This document shows positions 1 through 6,460 of a stretch of DNA of 11,703 bases, piece by piece. The notes beneath the pieces are model-generated. The model saw nothing but the letters and a program-made list of their open reading frames with translations, did no database searches and was not told the origin of the DNA. The number at the start of each line of letters is the position of its first letter. The stretch's first letter is position 1. A program made the position numbers and the translations under genes. Origin of the DNA: RUG13615 sp040307715 (GTDB lineage: Bacteria; Bacillota; Clostridia; Peptostreptococcales; Anaerovoracaceae); the NCBI GenBank assembly GCA_040307715.1, contig JAWRJC010000089.1, positions 1 to 11,703 on the forward strand, read 5' to 3'.

Positions 1-1015
1 CGATCTCTTCACCGATCTGTTCCTGCATGAGGAAGGTGTGGTCGTCATCCTGATGGAATTCCTGGACGCGGAAGAGGCCGTTGAGCTCGCCGGATTTCTC
101 CTTGCGGTGGATGATGTCGGTCTCCGCGAAACGCAGCGGCAGTTCCTTATAACTGCGCGGCCGGCTTGCGTACGCCTTGATGGCGTTCGGGCAGTTCATC
201 GGCTTGATGGCGTACATATCGTCGCCGGAGGGCACGATGAACATATTGTTCTGATAGTGATCCCAGTGGCCGCTGGTGACCCAGAGCTGCTGGGCATTGA
301 TGACCGGTGCGCTGATTTCCTGGTAGCCGCGCTTGTAGTGCAGGCGGCGCCAGAAATCGAGCAGGGCGTTGAACACGTTCCAGCCGCGGGGGAGCCAGTA
401 GGGCATGCCCGGTGCGGTCGGGTCGAAGAAGAACAGATCGAGCTGGGGTCCGAGCCTCTTGTGGTCGCGTTCCATCGCTTCCTGGACCATCTGGATGTGC
501 GCCTTGAGTTCTTTTTTGTCAGGGAATGCATAGACGTAAACGCGCTGCAGCTGCTCGCGGTTTTCGTCACCTCTCCAGTAGGAACCGCTGACGGACTTGA
601 TCTGGAACGCTGCGCTGAGCAGTTCCTGTGAATTGTCTACGTGCGGGCCGCGGCAAAGATCCACGAAATCATCGCCGGTCCAGTAGATTGTAATCAGTTC
701 GTCGTCGGGGAGATCCTGGATCAGTTCAGTCTTGAATTTCTGATCCTTGAAGAGTTCCAGCGCCTCGTCCCGGCTTACTTCCTTGCGGGTCCAGGGCTCC
801 TTTCTCTTCATGATCTCTCTCATCTTGGCTTCGATTGCATCACAGTCTTCCTTGGTGATCGTCTCCGGGAGCAGGAAGTCGTAGTAGAAGCCATCCGCAA
901 TCTGCGGGCCAATGGCATACTGTACGTTCTCTTTCCCGTAGATCTCGATGACCGCCTTGGCCAGGATGTGCGAGAGGGAGTGACGGTAAACGTCTAAAAA
1001 TGCTTGTCTTTCCAT
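1..1015 (-). CDS. thrS: Threonyl-tRNA synthetase, TGS-less form (5' part; 3' end outside window)
   Basis: This enzyme charges tRNA-Thr with threonine in the cytoplasm. The first 338 residues are visible and the gene runs off the left edge. The N-terminal editing domain has HSLSH (H12, H16) and CRGPH (C121, H125), the usual zinc-site-like editing residues. The class II catalytic core follows: motif 1 around PGMPYWLPRGW (202-212), the zinc ligand Cys275 in KPMNCP, motif 2 around residues 303-317 (HRKEKSGELNGLFRV), and zinc ligand His326 in QDDDH. The roughly 60-residue TGS domain found before the editing domain in E. coli ThrRS is absent. The start is ATG 1015 because AGGAGG (1025-1030) lies 9 nt upstream. 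The frame stays open upstream to two further ATGs (1132 and 1147), but these have no binding site and encode nothing TGS-like. The third zinc ligand and the anticodon-binding domain lie outside the window. Identification is very secure. Confidence 0.97.
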   Translation of the reverse strand, partial: MERQAFLDVYRHSLSHILAKAVIEIYGKENVQYAIGPQIADGFYYDFLLPETITKEDCDAIEAKMREIMKRKEPWTRKEVSRDEALELFKDQKFKTELIQDLPDDELITIYWTGDDFVDLCRGPHVDNSQELLSAAFQIKSVSGSYWRGDENREQLQRVYVYAFPDKKELKAHIQMVQEAMERDHKRLGPQLDLFFFDPTAPGMPYWLPRGWNVFNALLDFWRRLHYKRGYQEISAPVINAQQLWVTSGHWDHYQNNMFIVPSGDDMYAIKPMNCPNAIKAYASRPRSYKELPLRFAETDIIHRKEKSGELNGLFRVQEFHQDDDHTFLMQEQIGEEI

Positions 1016-1032
1016 AAATATAAGCCTCCTTT

Positions 1033-1102
1033 GGGCCTGCAACCGGCAGGACCCTGTTACGCCCCGTGCTGTCCGGGGCTTCTTTATCTGCAACCAGCAG
1101 AT
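1033..1102 (-). promoter_or_regulatory. thrS leader with two tRNA-Thr anticodon-arm-like hairpins
   Basis: In the thrS mRNA leader, positions 1102-1086 read AUCUG-CUGGUUG-CAGAU: a perfect 5-bp stem and 7-nt loop, the exact size of a tRNA anticodon arm, with U in the position-33 place and GGU (a Thr anticodon) in places 34-36. A second hairpin at 1054-1033 has loop CCGGUUG on a CCUG/CAGG stem extended by GGG/CCC past a bulged U, and ends 2 nt before the AGGAGG ribosome binding site. Between them is a GC-rich hairpin (GCCCCG/CGGGGC, 1079-1061). E. coli ThrRS represses its own translation by binding two anticodon-arm mimics upstream of thrS, so a similar operator is a natural reading, although sequence homology to that leader is not claimed. 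No T-box consensus was found. The structure is seen directly; the function is inferred. Confidence 0.5.
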
Positions 1103-1131
1103 CCGATAATTGATGCGCGAGGAATCGCTCA

Positions 1132-1163
1132 TAAAAATGAGGGTCATCGCTAACCCTCATTTT
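1132..1163 (-). terminator. Rho-independent terminator after the XRE gene
   Basis: A perfect 11-bp stem pairs 1163-1153 with 1144-1134 around an 8-nt loop, with GAGGGT/ACCCTC as the GC part and A/U runs on both sides. It lies about 30 nt after the XRE stop codon and before the thrS leader. Because A and T runs flank both arms, it could act in either direction. Confidence 0.8.
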
Positions 1164-1193
1164 ACTATACTTGCACGGAGAATGCTATAGGGA

Positions 1194-1385
1194 TCATTCC
1201 CAGAACAGTTCGTCGAGTGTTTTATCGAGTGCTTTACAGATCGCGATACACAGGTTGATGGTCGGATTGTAATCGCCTTTTTCGATGGCGTTGATGGTCT
1301 GCCTGGACACTCCGCAGAGTTCGGCCAGCTGCGCCTGGGACAGATCCTTGGCCGCACGGGCGGCTTTCAGTTTGAGGTTCTTCAT
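1194..1385 (-). CDS. Small XRE-family (HTH_3) transcriptional regulator
   Basis: This is a 63-residue protein made of almost nothing but a Cro/CI-type helix-turn-helix. The helix pair is SQAQLAELCGV (16-26) and SRQTINAIEKG (27-37), followed by the typical YNPTINLCIAICKALDKTLDELF tail split here as YNPTI (39-43) and LDELF (57-61). It is expected to bind DNA as a dimer in the cytoplasm. Its ATG directly follows the TAA of the YDERQ membrane protein gene with no gap, so the two are translationally linked; a GGGAGG site lies 8 nt upstream. In Bacillota, small regulators of this type commonly pair with a membrane protein gene and often autoregulate. The target is unknown. No ligand or dimer domain is present beyond the HTH fold. 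Confidence 0.92.
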   Translation of the reverse strand: MKNLKLKAARAAKDLSQAQLAELCGVSRQTINAIEKGDYNPTINLCIAICKALDKTLDELFWE

Positions 1386-1889
1386 TTACTCCGCCTCCCG
1401 TTTGTCGATGATTTCTTTAATGATCAGTTCGATTCCCACGACCGCCAGCATAATCAGGACGATCGCATTGAGCCATGCAGCGTCGAAGGTTGTTTTGCCG
1501 AGGATCGTGAAGACGACCGGGATGGCATTGAGCGCCGCACAGACCAGGAAAATCACAGCGTAGCGTTTGCGGTTGTTGTTGAGTCCCCAGTAGACATCAT
1601 TCCAGATGCTGTAGCCGGCGAGCACCAGGCAGCCGACGATGATGCCTGCAAAGTGGAGGACGTAGGAGGGCAGCGGCAGCGAGATCTGGCCGACCTCCAG
1701 CACCAGCATCAGTGCTTCATAGATCAGGATCGAGTAGAATGCGTAGCGGTAAGCTTTGCCGCGGACCGCTTCCTGCCGTTCATCGTATTTTGATTTGACG
1801 GCGTGATCCTTGTTGGCATATTTGACGAGCAGAACAGCGATGATGAGACCGACGGCGATGCCGACTGCGAGACCGATAGACTGGAACAT
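1386..1889 (-). CDS. YDERQ-motif integral membrane protein of unknown function
   Basis: This is a 167-residue protein with about five hydrophobic segments (roughly 4-23, 50-67, 77-95, 110-130 and 138-158). The conserved KYDERQ motif lies at 34-39, in the loop after the first segment, followed by RGKAYRYAFY (43-52), a pattern typical of small membrane proteins encoded beside XRE regulators in Bacillota. The family's biochemical function is not known to me, and none can be assigned from the sequence. The start is ATG 1889, supported by AAAGGAG (1903-1897) 7 nt upstream. The gene is first in a two-gene operon with the XRE regulator and has a near-consensus promoter and a structured leader of about 125 nt. 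Confidence 0.85.
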   Translation of the reverse strand: MFQSIGLAVGIAVGLIIAVLLVKYANKDHAVKSKYDERQEAVRGKAYRYAFYSILIYEALMLVLEVGQISLPLPSYVLHFAGIIVGCLVLAGYSIWNDVYWGLNNNRKRYAVIFLVCAALNAIPVVFTILGKTTFDAAWLNAIVLIMLAVVGIELIIKEIIDKREAE

Positions 1890-1909
1890 TTTGAAACTCC
1901 TTTCCTGCG

Positions 1910-1967
1910 CCGGCAGCGGGCTGCCGGTTTATGATCCGCCTGCTTCCTTTTGCAGTGCTGGATCATA
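1910..1967 (-). promoter_or_regulatory. Structured 5' leader of the YDERQ/XRE operon
   Basis: Two hairpins lie in the 5' UTR. The first (1967-1930) pairs UAUGAUCC with GGAUCAUA, then after an asymmetric internal loop pairs CUGC with GCAG, and is capped by an 8-nt A-rich loop that contains AAGGA. The second (1927-1910) is a perfect CCGGCAG/CTGCCGG stem with a 4-nt loop, ending about 7 nt before the ribosome binding site. Neither has a U-tract, so they are not simple terminators. A role in mRNA stability or translation control is inferred. Confidence 0.45.
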
Positions 1968-2021
1968 TTTGCGAACGTTGGTTTGCTGTTCGGAGAGTTT
2001 GCGCTTTCTCTTCTTGAGTAG

Positions 2022-2050
2022 AATATAGATCTTCCGCGACATAATGTCAA
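2022..2050 (-). promoter_or_regulatory. Sigma-A-type promoter of the YDERQ/XRE operon
   Basis: Reading the minus strand, TTGACA (2050-2045) and TATATT (2027-2022) are separated by exactly 17 bp, with AT-rich sequence just upstream of the -35 that could serve as an UP element. It is the closest to consensus of the minus-strand promoters in the window. Transcription would start near 2015, giving a leader of about 125 nt. Confidence 0.85.
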
Positions 2051-2090
2051 GTATAATTTACAAAAAGTTTGATAAAAATTATTTTAAGAC

Positions 2091-2128
2091 AAATAAAACA
2101 CCCGCGATGGCGAGTCGCTCCACGGGTG
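2091..2128 (-). terminator. Rho-independent terminator after the sulfatase-fold gene
   Basis: On the minus strand, CACCCG (2128-2123) pairs with CGGGTG (2104-2099), with an inner GCG/CGC stem between them, followed by TTTTATTT (2098-2091). It lies about 55 nt after the stop at 2184 and separates this gene from the YDERQ promoter. Confidence 0.85.
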
Positions 2129-2183
2129 CAGGCATTGACAATCCAGTAGTCAGACGCTCTTTGTCGGTTGGATAAAAGGGACG

Positions 2184-4382
2184 TTACCGGTCCAGATAAA
2201 ACGCCTTCTCCAACTTGTTGGTGTCGTCCGAGAGGTTGTTGTATGTGAGATAGCTGTAGGCTTGCAGCGATTCCTCGGCGCGCGGTCCGGCGGGGTTTGG
2301 CAGATCCCCGGACGGGTCGTCCGCTTTGAAGAACCGTCCTGTCTTATCCCGGCACCCCTGTGCGGTGATGACCGGGTACTCACGGTATAAATCCGCCAGG
2401 TAATTGTCATAGGTGGTCATCGGCAGACCGGCAGTCTGCAGGAGCAGGGTGTGCAGGTAGTTTGCGCTGATCCGGTCGATGGTACCCTCGGGGATGTCGT
2501 AGTTGGCCCAGATGACGAACGGGGTTTTATACAGCTCCTGCGATTCCTCATCGGTCCAGTCCCCGAGCGCTTTGCCGGACACTTCCTCGTAGAACTCCGG
2601 TTCGACGACGGGCTGGTGGTCGCCGAAGAACAGCACGATCACCGGTTGGTCCGCAGTTTTGAAGTAATCGATCAGTTCACCCAGCGCCCGGTCACTTTCG
2701 CGGATGCGGGAGAGGTAATTCTCAGCCTGATAATAAGTGACGCTAGTGTCTTTCACATTGACACTGCGCTCGAAATTGGCATAGTAACTGTCGTACGGCG
2801 AGTGGTTCTGCATTGTGATATTAAAATGGAACCACGGTTTCGATGTGTCGCGGGCTTCATAGCTTTCGATGAGTTTCTTGTAGTCGTAGTGGTCCGACGT
2901 ATAGCCGCCGACCATGATCTGCTCATCCGGCCATTCTTCGCAGGCGGCTTTGACGAAATCGCGCTGGTTCTCGCCGGTCGAAAGATACCGGGTGCCGAAG
3001 TCTGTGTCGAACATGTTCTCGATGCTGATGTACTGCCCGAACCCCATGTCGCCGTAGACCGCGGGGCGGTTCCAGTTGGCGGCGAAGTACGGGTGCATGG
3101 CTTCGGTCGTATAGCCGAGGCTCGTCAGCGTGGAGACAAGGCCCGGCTGCTCGCCGCGCAGGTACAGCTGGTAGGCATTGCTGCCCGCGGGCAGGAAGGC
3201 CATGCTGTTGCCTGTCAGGAGTTCGTATTCGGTGTTGCTCGTGCCGGTACCGCGGACCGAAACATAGACATTGCCGCGGATGGTGTTCTCCGTAAGCGCA
3301 TCCATGTTGGGCATGACCGGCAGATTGGTATCAAAGGAAAGAACGTCCTGCAGATCCGCAAAACTTTCATTCATCACAATGACGATGTCGGGTGCCGCGG
3401 AATCGCTCTTTCCGCTGGCCGTGTCACCTCCCATACTGTCAAAGTACGTTTTGGCAGCTGCTGCGCCGTCTGCATCGCCTGCACGCTCCATGGCGGTGTA
3501 TAAAATGTACGGGGAAGTTGTATTTTCATAGGCGCCCAGGATCGCTTCCGCCTCCTCGGCGGAGTACCCCGACGGCGCGCGGTTTTTCATGTAGCGCGTG
3601 TTGCAGGCGAACTGGCCGATGGCGCCGCGGTTTTCGTAGCCGCGGGTCTGGTTGAAAAAGTCCGGCTTCATGCCGAGCTGCACCGGCAGATCCGTTCCGT
3701 AGAACACACCGAGTGTGACCAGCACCAGTGCCAGCGGCACGAGGTGCAGACAGGCTTTTGTGCGTTTGCTGCGGGGCGGCATGGCAAGCCGGCACGCCAG
3801 CGCCATGATGAAAAGCGTGAGGATGGCCGCCACGACCATCTCAAATCCAAACGAGTAGTCGTAGTCGCCTGCGACTTTGGCCGCCGTCGCGATGCTGCCG
3901 GCATCCATCGGCAGGAGGGGACTGCCCTTGAATTCCTTGACGTACATATTGGCGATTCCGAACAGCAGGAAAACGGGGCAGAGGGTCAGGATGCTGACCC
4001 GCACACTGCCGAAGACCGCAAATGCCGCGGCAAAGCAAACAAAGGCGACCGCGTAATTATCAAATAAATAGGAAGCATCGTAGAGTTCCCAGAGGAAATT
4101 GCCGTTGAGCCGCTCGACCGCCATGACCATAATGAGCGGGGCGAGTGCGAAGACGATGATGAGCCATGTTGTGTACAGCTTCGGGCGGAATCGCTCTTTG
4201 TCCCGGTCCGGCCGGATGGCGACCGCCGCACCGGACAGGCCGCACAGCACCAGCAGCAGCGCAAACAGCGCCTTGCCCCAGCTGCCGAGACAGAAGAAGG
4301 CGGCGTGTTCGTAGATGGTGAACCCTGCGGCGAGCAGGGCGACCAGTATGCCGATGATCAGAGAACGCTTGCTGACGGACAT
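2184..4382 (-). CDS. LtaS/MdoB-like membrane phosphoglycerol transferase (sulfatase fold)
   Basis: This is a 732-residue protein with about seven hydrophobic segments (near 6-26, 37-56, 71-90, 107-125, 128-146, 181-199, 212-229), then an extracytoplasmic sulfatase-fold domain (about 331-680). Visible active-site elements are Glu339 in MNESF, the presumed Thr381 nucleophile in GTGTSNTEYE, His527 in MQNHSPY and Asp588-His589 in FFGDHQP, matching the Mn-binding and glycerol-phosphate-carrying residues of LtaS. The family polymerises or transfers glycerol-phosphate from phosphatidylglycerol to lipoteichoic acid, wall glycans or other glycans; which acceptor applies here cannot be told. It is longer in the membrane part than LtaS, which has five segments. 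An in-frame ATG at 4445 lies only about 9 nt from the predicted transcription start and has no binding site, so ATG 4382 was chosen. AAAGGAG there is 16 nt upstream, which is unusually far. The gene appears to be transcribed alone. Confidence 0.88.
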   Translation of the reverse strand: MSVSKRSLIIGILVALLAAGFTIYEHAAFFCLGSWGKALFALLLVLCGLSGAAVAIRPDRDKERFRPKLYTTWLIIVFALAPLIMVMAVERLNGNFLWELYDASYLFDNYAVAFVCFAAAFAVFGSVRVSILTLCPVFLLFGIANMYVKEFKGSPLLPMDAGSIATAAKVAGDYDYSFGFEMVVAAILTLFIMALACRLAMPPRSKRTKACLHLVPLALVLVTLGVFYGTDLPVQLGMKPDFFNQTRGYENRGAIGQFACNTRYMKNRAPSGYSAEEAEAILGAYENTTSPYILYTAMERAGDADGAAAAKTYFDSMGGDTASGKSDSAAPDIVIVMNESFADLQDVLSFDTNLPVMPNMDALTENTIRGNVYVSVRGTGTSNTEYELLTGNSMAFLPAGSNAYQLYLRGEQPGLVSTLTSLGYTTEAMHPYFAANWNRPAVYGDMGFGQYISIENMFDTDFGTRYLSTGENQRDFVKAACEEWPDEQIMVGGYTSDHYDYKKLIESYEARDTSKPWFHFNITMQNHSPYDSYYANFERSVNVKDTSVTYYQAENYLSRIRESDRALGELIDYFKTADQPVIVLFFGDHQPVVEPEFYEEVSGKALGDWTDEESQELYKTPFVIWANYDIPEGTIDRISANYLHTLLLQTAGLPMTTYDNYLADLYREYPVITAQGCRDKTGRFFKADDPSGDLPNPAGPRAEESLQAYSYLTYNNLSDDTNKLEKAFYLDR

Positions 4383-4390
4383 AACGGTTG

Positions 4391-4405
4391 GGAGAATACT
4401 CCTTT
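4391..4405 (-). promoter_or_regulatory. Ribosome binding site inside a small hairpin, sulfatase-fold gene
   Basis: AAAGGAG (4405-4399) is the only good Shine-Dalgarno sequence before the gene. Its GGAG can pair with CTCC (4394-4391) around a 4-nt loop, and the ATG follows 8 nt after that hairpin. The hairpin could mask the site or bring it closer to the start. The pairing is short, so the effect is uncertain. Confidence 0.35.
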
Positions 4406-4460
4406 CGATGGTGGACCCGACTCCGGAAAGCGGTGCCGGACACATTTCATATACGCGGGT

Positions 4461-4489
4461 ATTGTATCACAAATCGCCGCGGTTGCCGA
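4461..4489 (-). promoter_or_regulatory. Promoter of the sulfatase-fold gene (extended -10)
   Basis: On the minus strand, TGATACAAT (4469-4461) is an extended -10 element. TCGGCA (4489-4484) at 17-bp spacing matches the -35 consensus at four of six positions. It lies between the amidohydrolase terminator and the gene, and predicts a start near 4454. Confidence 0.55.
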
Positions 4490-4507
4490 CGGGGCACTTG
4501 GGGGCAT

Positions 4508-4542
4508 GAAAAAGCCGGGCGGATGACGGACCCGGCTTTTTC
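4508..4542 (-). terminator. Rho-independent terminator after the amidohydrolase gene
   Basis: GAAAAAGCCGGG pairs perfectly with CCCGGCTTTTTC (4508-4519 with 4531-4542) around an 11-nt loop, and ends in a T-run on either strand. It lies about 38 nt after the amidohydrolase stop. The symmetrical A/T flanks allow bidirectional action. Confidence 0.9.
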
Positions 4543-4579
4543 ACAAGTATACGTGGTTCCTAAGGGGGAACTTAATCGC

Positions 4580-6193
4580 TTAGCGTTCGTAGCACTTCTC
4601 GCCGTCGATATAGGTGGCGGCGACTCTGACAGTGCCGATCTCCTCGGACGGAACTTCGAGGACGTCGTCTTCCAGAACGAGGAAGCTGGCGCGGTAACCC
4701 GGTATGAGCATGCCGAGGCGGTCGAAGCCGCAGACGATGGCTGCTTCTCTGGAGTAGAGCTTGATCGCGGTCTCGATGTCGATGGCCTGATCTTTGCCGC
4801 AGTCGACGCCGTTATACGCAACGCGTGTGACAGCGTGCTGCAGGCCGGGCCAGGGATCGGAGGGCACTGCCCAGGATGTGGCCGGCGCGTCGGTGGAGAG
4901 GACCATCTTGACGCCTCTGTCGAGCAGGTGCTTGACAGGGTAGGCTTTCTTATTGCGTTCGAGGCCGAGGTTTTCGATGTAGCTTTCGATCTCGCTGTGC
5001 TGGAAGATCGGCTGTGTGACCCAGGTGATACCCTTTTCGATCGCCTTGTCGATGGAAGTCTCTCTGGGTTCGGAGATATGCTCCATGCGGGCGTAGGGCA
5101 TGTTTGCGATGGCTTCACCGCGAGCTCTTGCGACGTCGTCGTCCATCCAGTTCTCTTCTTCCGCCAGTCTGGAGACGAGGCGCTCGATCGCCTGACCGCC
5201 CATGGCGTGGATGGAGATCTGGCAGTGGTGTTCTTTGCAGAATTTGATGGTGTCTTCGAGCAGGTCGTCTGAAAGGGTGGAGATGCCGTAGTTGTCGGTG
5301 CCCAGGAACGGTTCGTCGACCCATGCGGTGTGACCGGAGAATGTGCCGTCGCCGATCAGCTTGAGGCCTGCGACGCGGACCTGATTCTGGTTGAGATCTT
5401 CGATCTCGAAGGAAGCGGTGCCGTCGCGCAGCGATTCGCCGAGATAGTAAACAGCGACATCCTGCTTGAGACCTTTGGCAACTGCCTGTTTGTAGTAGTT
5501 GAGCGGATCGCTCGGCTCAAACCAGCCCATGTCGGTGAGGCCGACCAGCCCCTGAGAGAGGCACAGCTCGCCGAGGTCGAGGACCTGCTGAACGGTCTCT
5601 TCGTCGGTCTGGATCGGGATCAGATCCGCGACGAGGAAACGCGCATTCTCTTCCAGGACGCCGGTGGGTTCGCCGTTCTCATCGCGGACGATGCAGCCGC
5701 CTTCCGGGTCAGGTGTATCTTTGGTGATGCCCGCCAGATCCAGCGCACAGCTGTTGACGGCGGCGATATGGACACAGGAGCGCAGGATGTAGACCGGATG
5801 CTCGGTCGTGCCTTTGTCGAGATCCCAGCGGGTGGGCTGTCTGTGCTCGGCGAATTTGCCTTCGTCAAAGCCCCAGCCGCGGATCCAGTCGCCCGGCTCC
5901 TTGGTCTTGGCGACCTCCGCGATCGCTTCCGACAGGTCGGCGATGGAGTTGATTTTGGGCGGCAGGGCCGAGATCTGCTGGCTGTAGCCGGCGAGCATCA
6001 GGCCGTGCATATGAGCGTCGATCAGACCGGGCAGCACGCGTTTGCCGCCGAGGTCGATGACTTCGTCGGCCGGGCCGCACTGCGATTCCTCGCCGATGGC
6101 AGCAATCACGCCGTCCTCGACAAGCATGGCGTCTGCATACAGCGCCTCGTCATTGGCGGTAAAGATTTTCGCGTTTTTGTAAAGAGTCTTCAT
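4580..6193 (-). CDS. YtcJ-like metal-dependent amidohydrolase (Amidohydro_3)
   Basis: This is a 537-residue cytoplasmic hydrolase of the amidohydrolase superfamily. The N-terminal beta-sandwich part opens with KNAKIFTANDEALYADAMLVEDG (split here as 6-14 and 15-28) and GKRVLPGLIDAHMHG (50-64), giving the HxH metal ligands His61 and His63. Further along are Lys278 in GLKLIGDGTFSG, His329 in SIHAMGG, His372 in RMEHI and Asp435 in STDAP, the usual TIM-barrel metal-site residues. Known relatives include N-substituted formamide deformylase and exoenzyme-regulatory-type proteins, but substrate cannot be read from sequence. The frame stays open far upstream, but the start is ATG 6193 because AAGGAG lies 8 nt before it and the homology begins there. 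It is divergent from a PucR-type regulator, which suggests induction by its substrate. Confidence 0.93.
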   Translation of the reverse strand: MKTLYKNAKIFTANDEALYADAMLVEDGVIAAIGEESQCGPADEVIDLGGKRVLPGLIDAHMHGLMLAGYSQQISALPPKINSIADLSEAIAEVAKTKEPGDWIRGWGFDEGKFAEHRQPTRWDLDKGTTEHPVYILRSCVHIAAVNSCALDLAGITKDTPDPEGGCIVRDENGEPTGVLEENARFLVADLIPIQTDEETVQQVLDLGELCLSQGLVGLTDMGWFEPSDPLNYYKQAVAKGLKQDVAVYYLGESLRDGTASFEIEDLNQNQVRVAGLKLIGDGTFSGHTAWVDEPFLGTDNYGISTLSDDLLEDTIKFCKEHHCQISIHAMGGQAIERLVSRLAEEENWMDDDVARARGEAIANMPYARMEHISEPRETSIDKAIEKGITWVTQPIFQHSEIESYIENLGLERNKKAYPVKHLLDRGVKMVLSTDAPATSWAVPSDPWPGLQHAVTRVAYNGVDCGKDQAIDIETAIKLYSREAAIVCGFDRLGMLIPGYRASFLVLEDDVLEVPSEEIGTVRVAATYIDGEKCYER

Positions 6194-6203
6194 AGTTGCT
6201 TCT

Positions 6204-6261
6204 CCTTGCGATTCTCTGAAATCATCCTTTGCGATACCTTTGCGATTTCGATATCCTTTGC
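6204..6261 (-). repeat. Repeated ATCGCAAAGG units in the amidohydrolase 5' leader
   Basis: On the minus strand GCAAAGG occurs at 6261-6255, 6246-6237 (as ATCGCAAAGG) and 6235-6226 (again ATCGCAAAGG), and a shortened ATCGCAAGG occurs at 6212-6204. The two full 10-bp copies are 11 bp apart, about one helical turn. All lie downstream of the predicted promoter and upstream of the start codon. They may be binding sites for a regulator, for example the divergent PucR protein, or the result of local duplication. Confidence 0.45.
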
Positions 6262-6268
6262 TTCTATT

Positions 6269-6297
6269 ATCATATTGTCCGGGGAACGGGAATGCAA
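6269..6297 (-). promoter_or_regulatory. Promoter of the amidohydrolase gene
   Basis: On the minus strand TTGCAT (6297-6292) and TATGAT (6274-6269) are 17 bp apart. The predicted start is near 6262, giving a leader of about 70 nt that contains the repeated ATCGCAAAGG units. A strong inverted repeat begins 4 bp upstream of the -35. Confidence 0.6.
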
Positions 6298-6300
6298 ACC

Positions 6301-6321
6301 GTAATCTTTGTATACGATTAC
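6301..6321. promoter_or_regulatory. GTAATC/GATTAC inverted repeat, candidate operator
   Basis: GTAATC (6301-6306) and GATTAC (6316-6321) form a 6-bp inverted repeat with a 9-bp centre, directly beside the amidohydrolase -35. The half-site GATTACAA appears again at 6421-6428, overlapping the -10 of the divergent regulator promoter. This placement fits control of both genes by one protein, most simply the PucR-type regulator. The binding is inferred. Confidence 0.45.
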
Positions 6322-6400
6322 AAGAAATATATTTGAAAATATAATTATTTCCGGATACCTGCCCGAAAGCTGTTTGAAAAGTGCAGGAACATGCGCGGTG

Positions 6401-6429
6401 TTGTCTTATACTTTGGAATAGATTACAAT
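6401..6429 (+). promoter_or_regulatory. Promoter of the PucR-type regulator gene
   Basis: TTGTCT (6401-6406) and TACAAT (6424-6429) are separated by 17 bp, giving a start about 7 nt later and a short leader. The -10 overlaps a GATTACAA half-site shared with the inverted repeat at 6301-6321, which suggests autoregulation. Confidence 0.6.
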
Positions 6430-6460
6430 ACAGGCAGGACGTGAGAAGGGGGTATAGAAT

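Noticed and set aside
1016..1147. In-frame upstream ATGs (1132 and 1147) as earlier thrS starts
   Set aside because: They overlap the upstream terminator, have no ribosome binding site and encode nothing resembling TGS; ATG 1015 has AGGAGG at good distance.
1016..1170. T-box riboswitch upstream of thrS
   Set aside because: The conserved T-box sequence (UGGNACCGCG type) and a following terminator/antiterminator pair are absent; the nearest terminator belongs to the XRE gene.
2451..3503. Long plus-strand open frame opposite the sulfatase-fold gene
   Set aside because: It lies wholly antisense to a clearly recognisable gene, resembles no family I know and is explained by GC-rich codon use.
5330..6304. 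Long plus-strand open frame opposite the amidohydrolase, and another at 4388-5272
   Set aside because: Both are antisense shadows of a conserved gene with intact catalytic motifs; no ribosome binding site or family match was seen.
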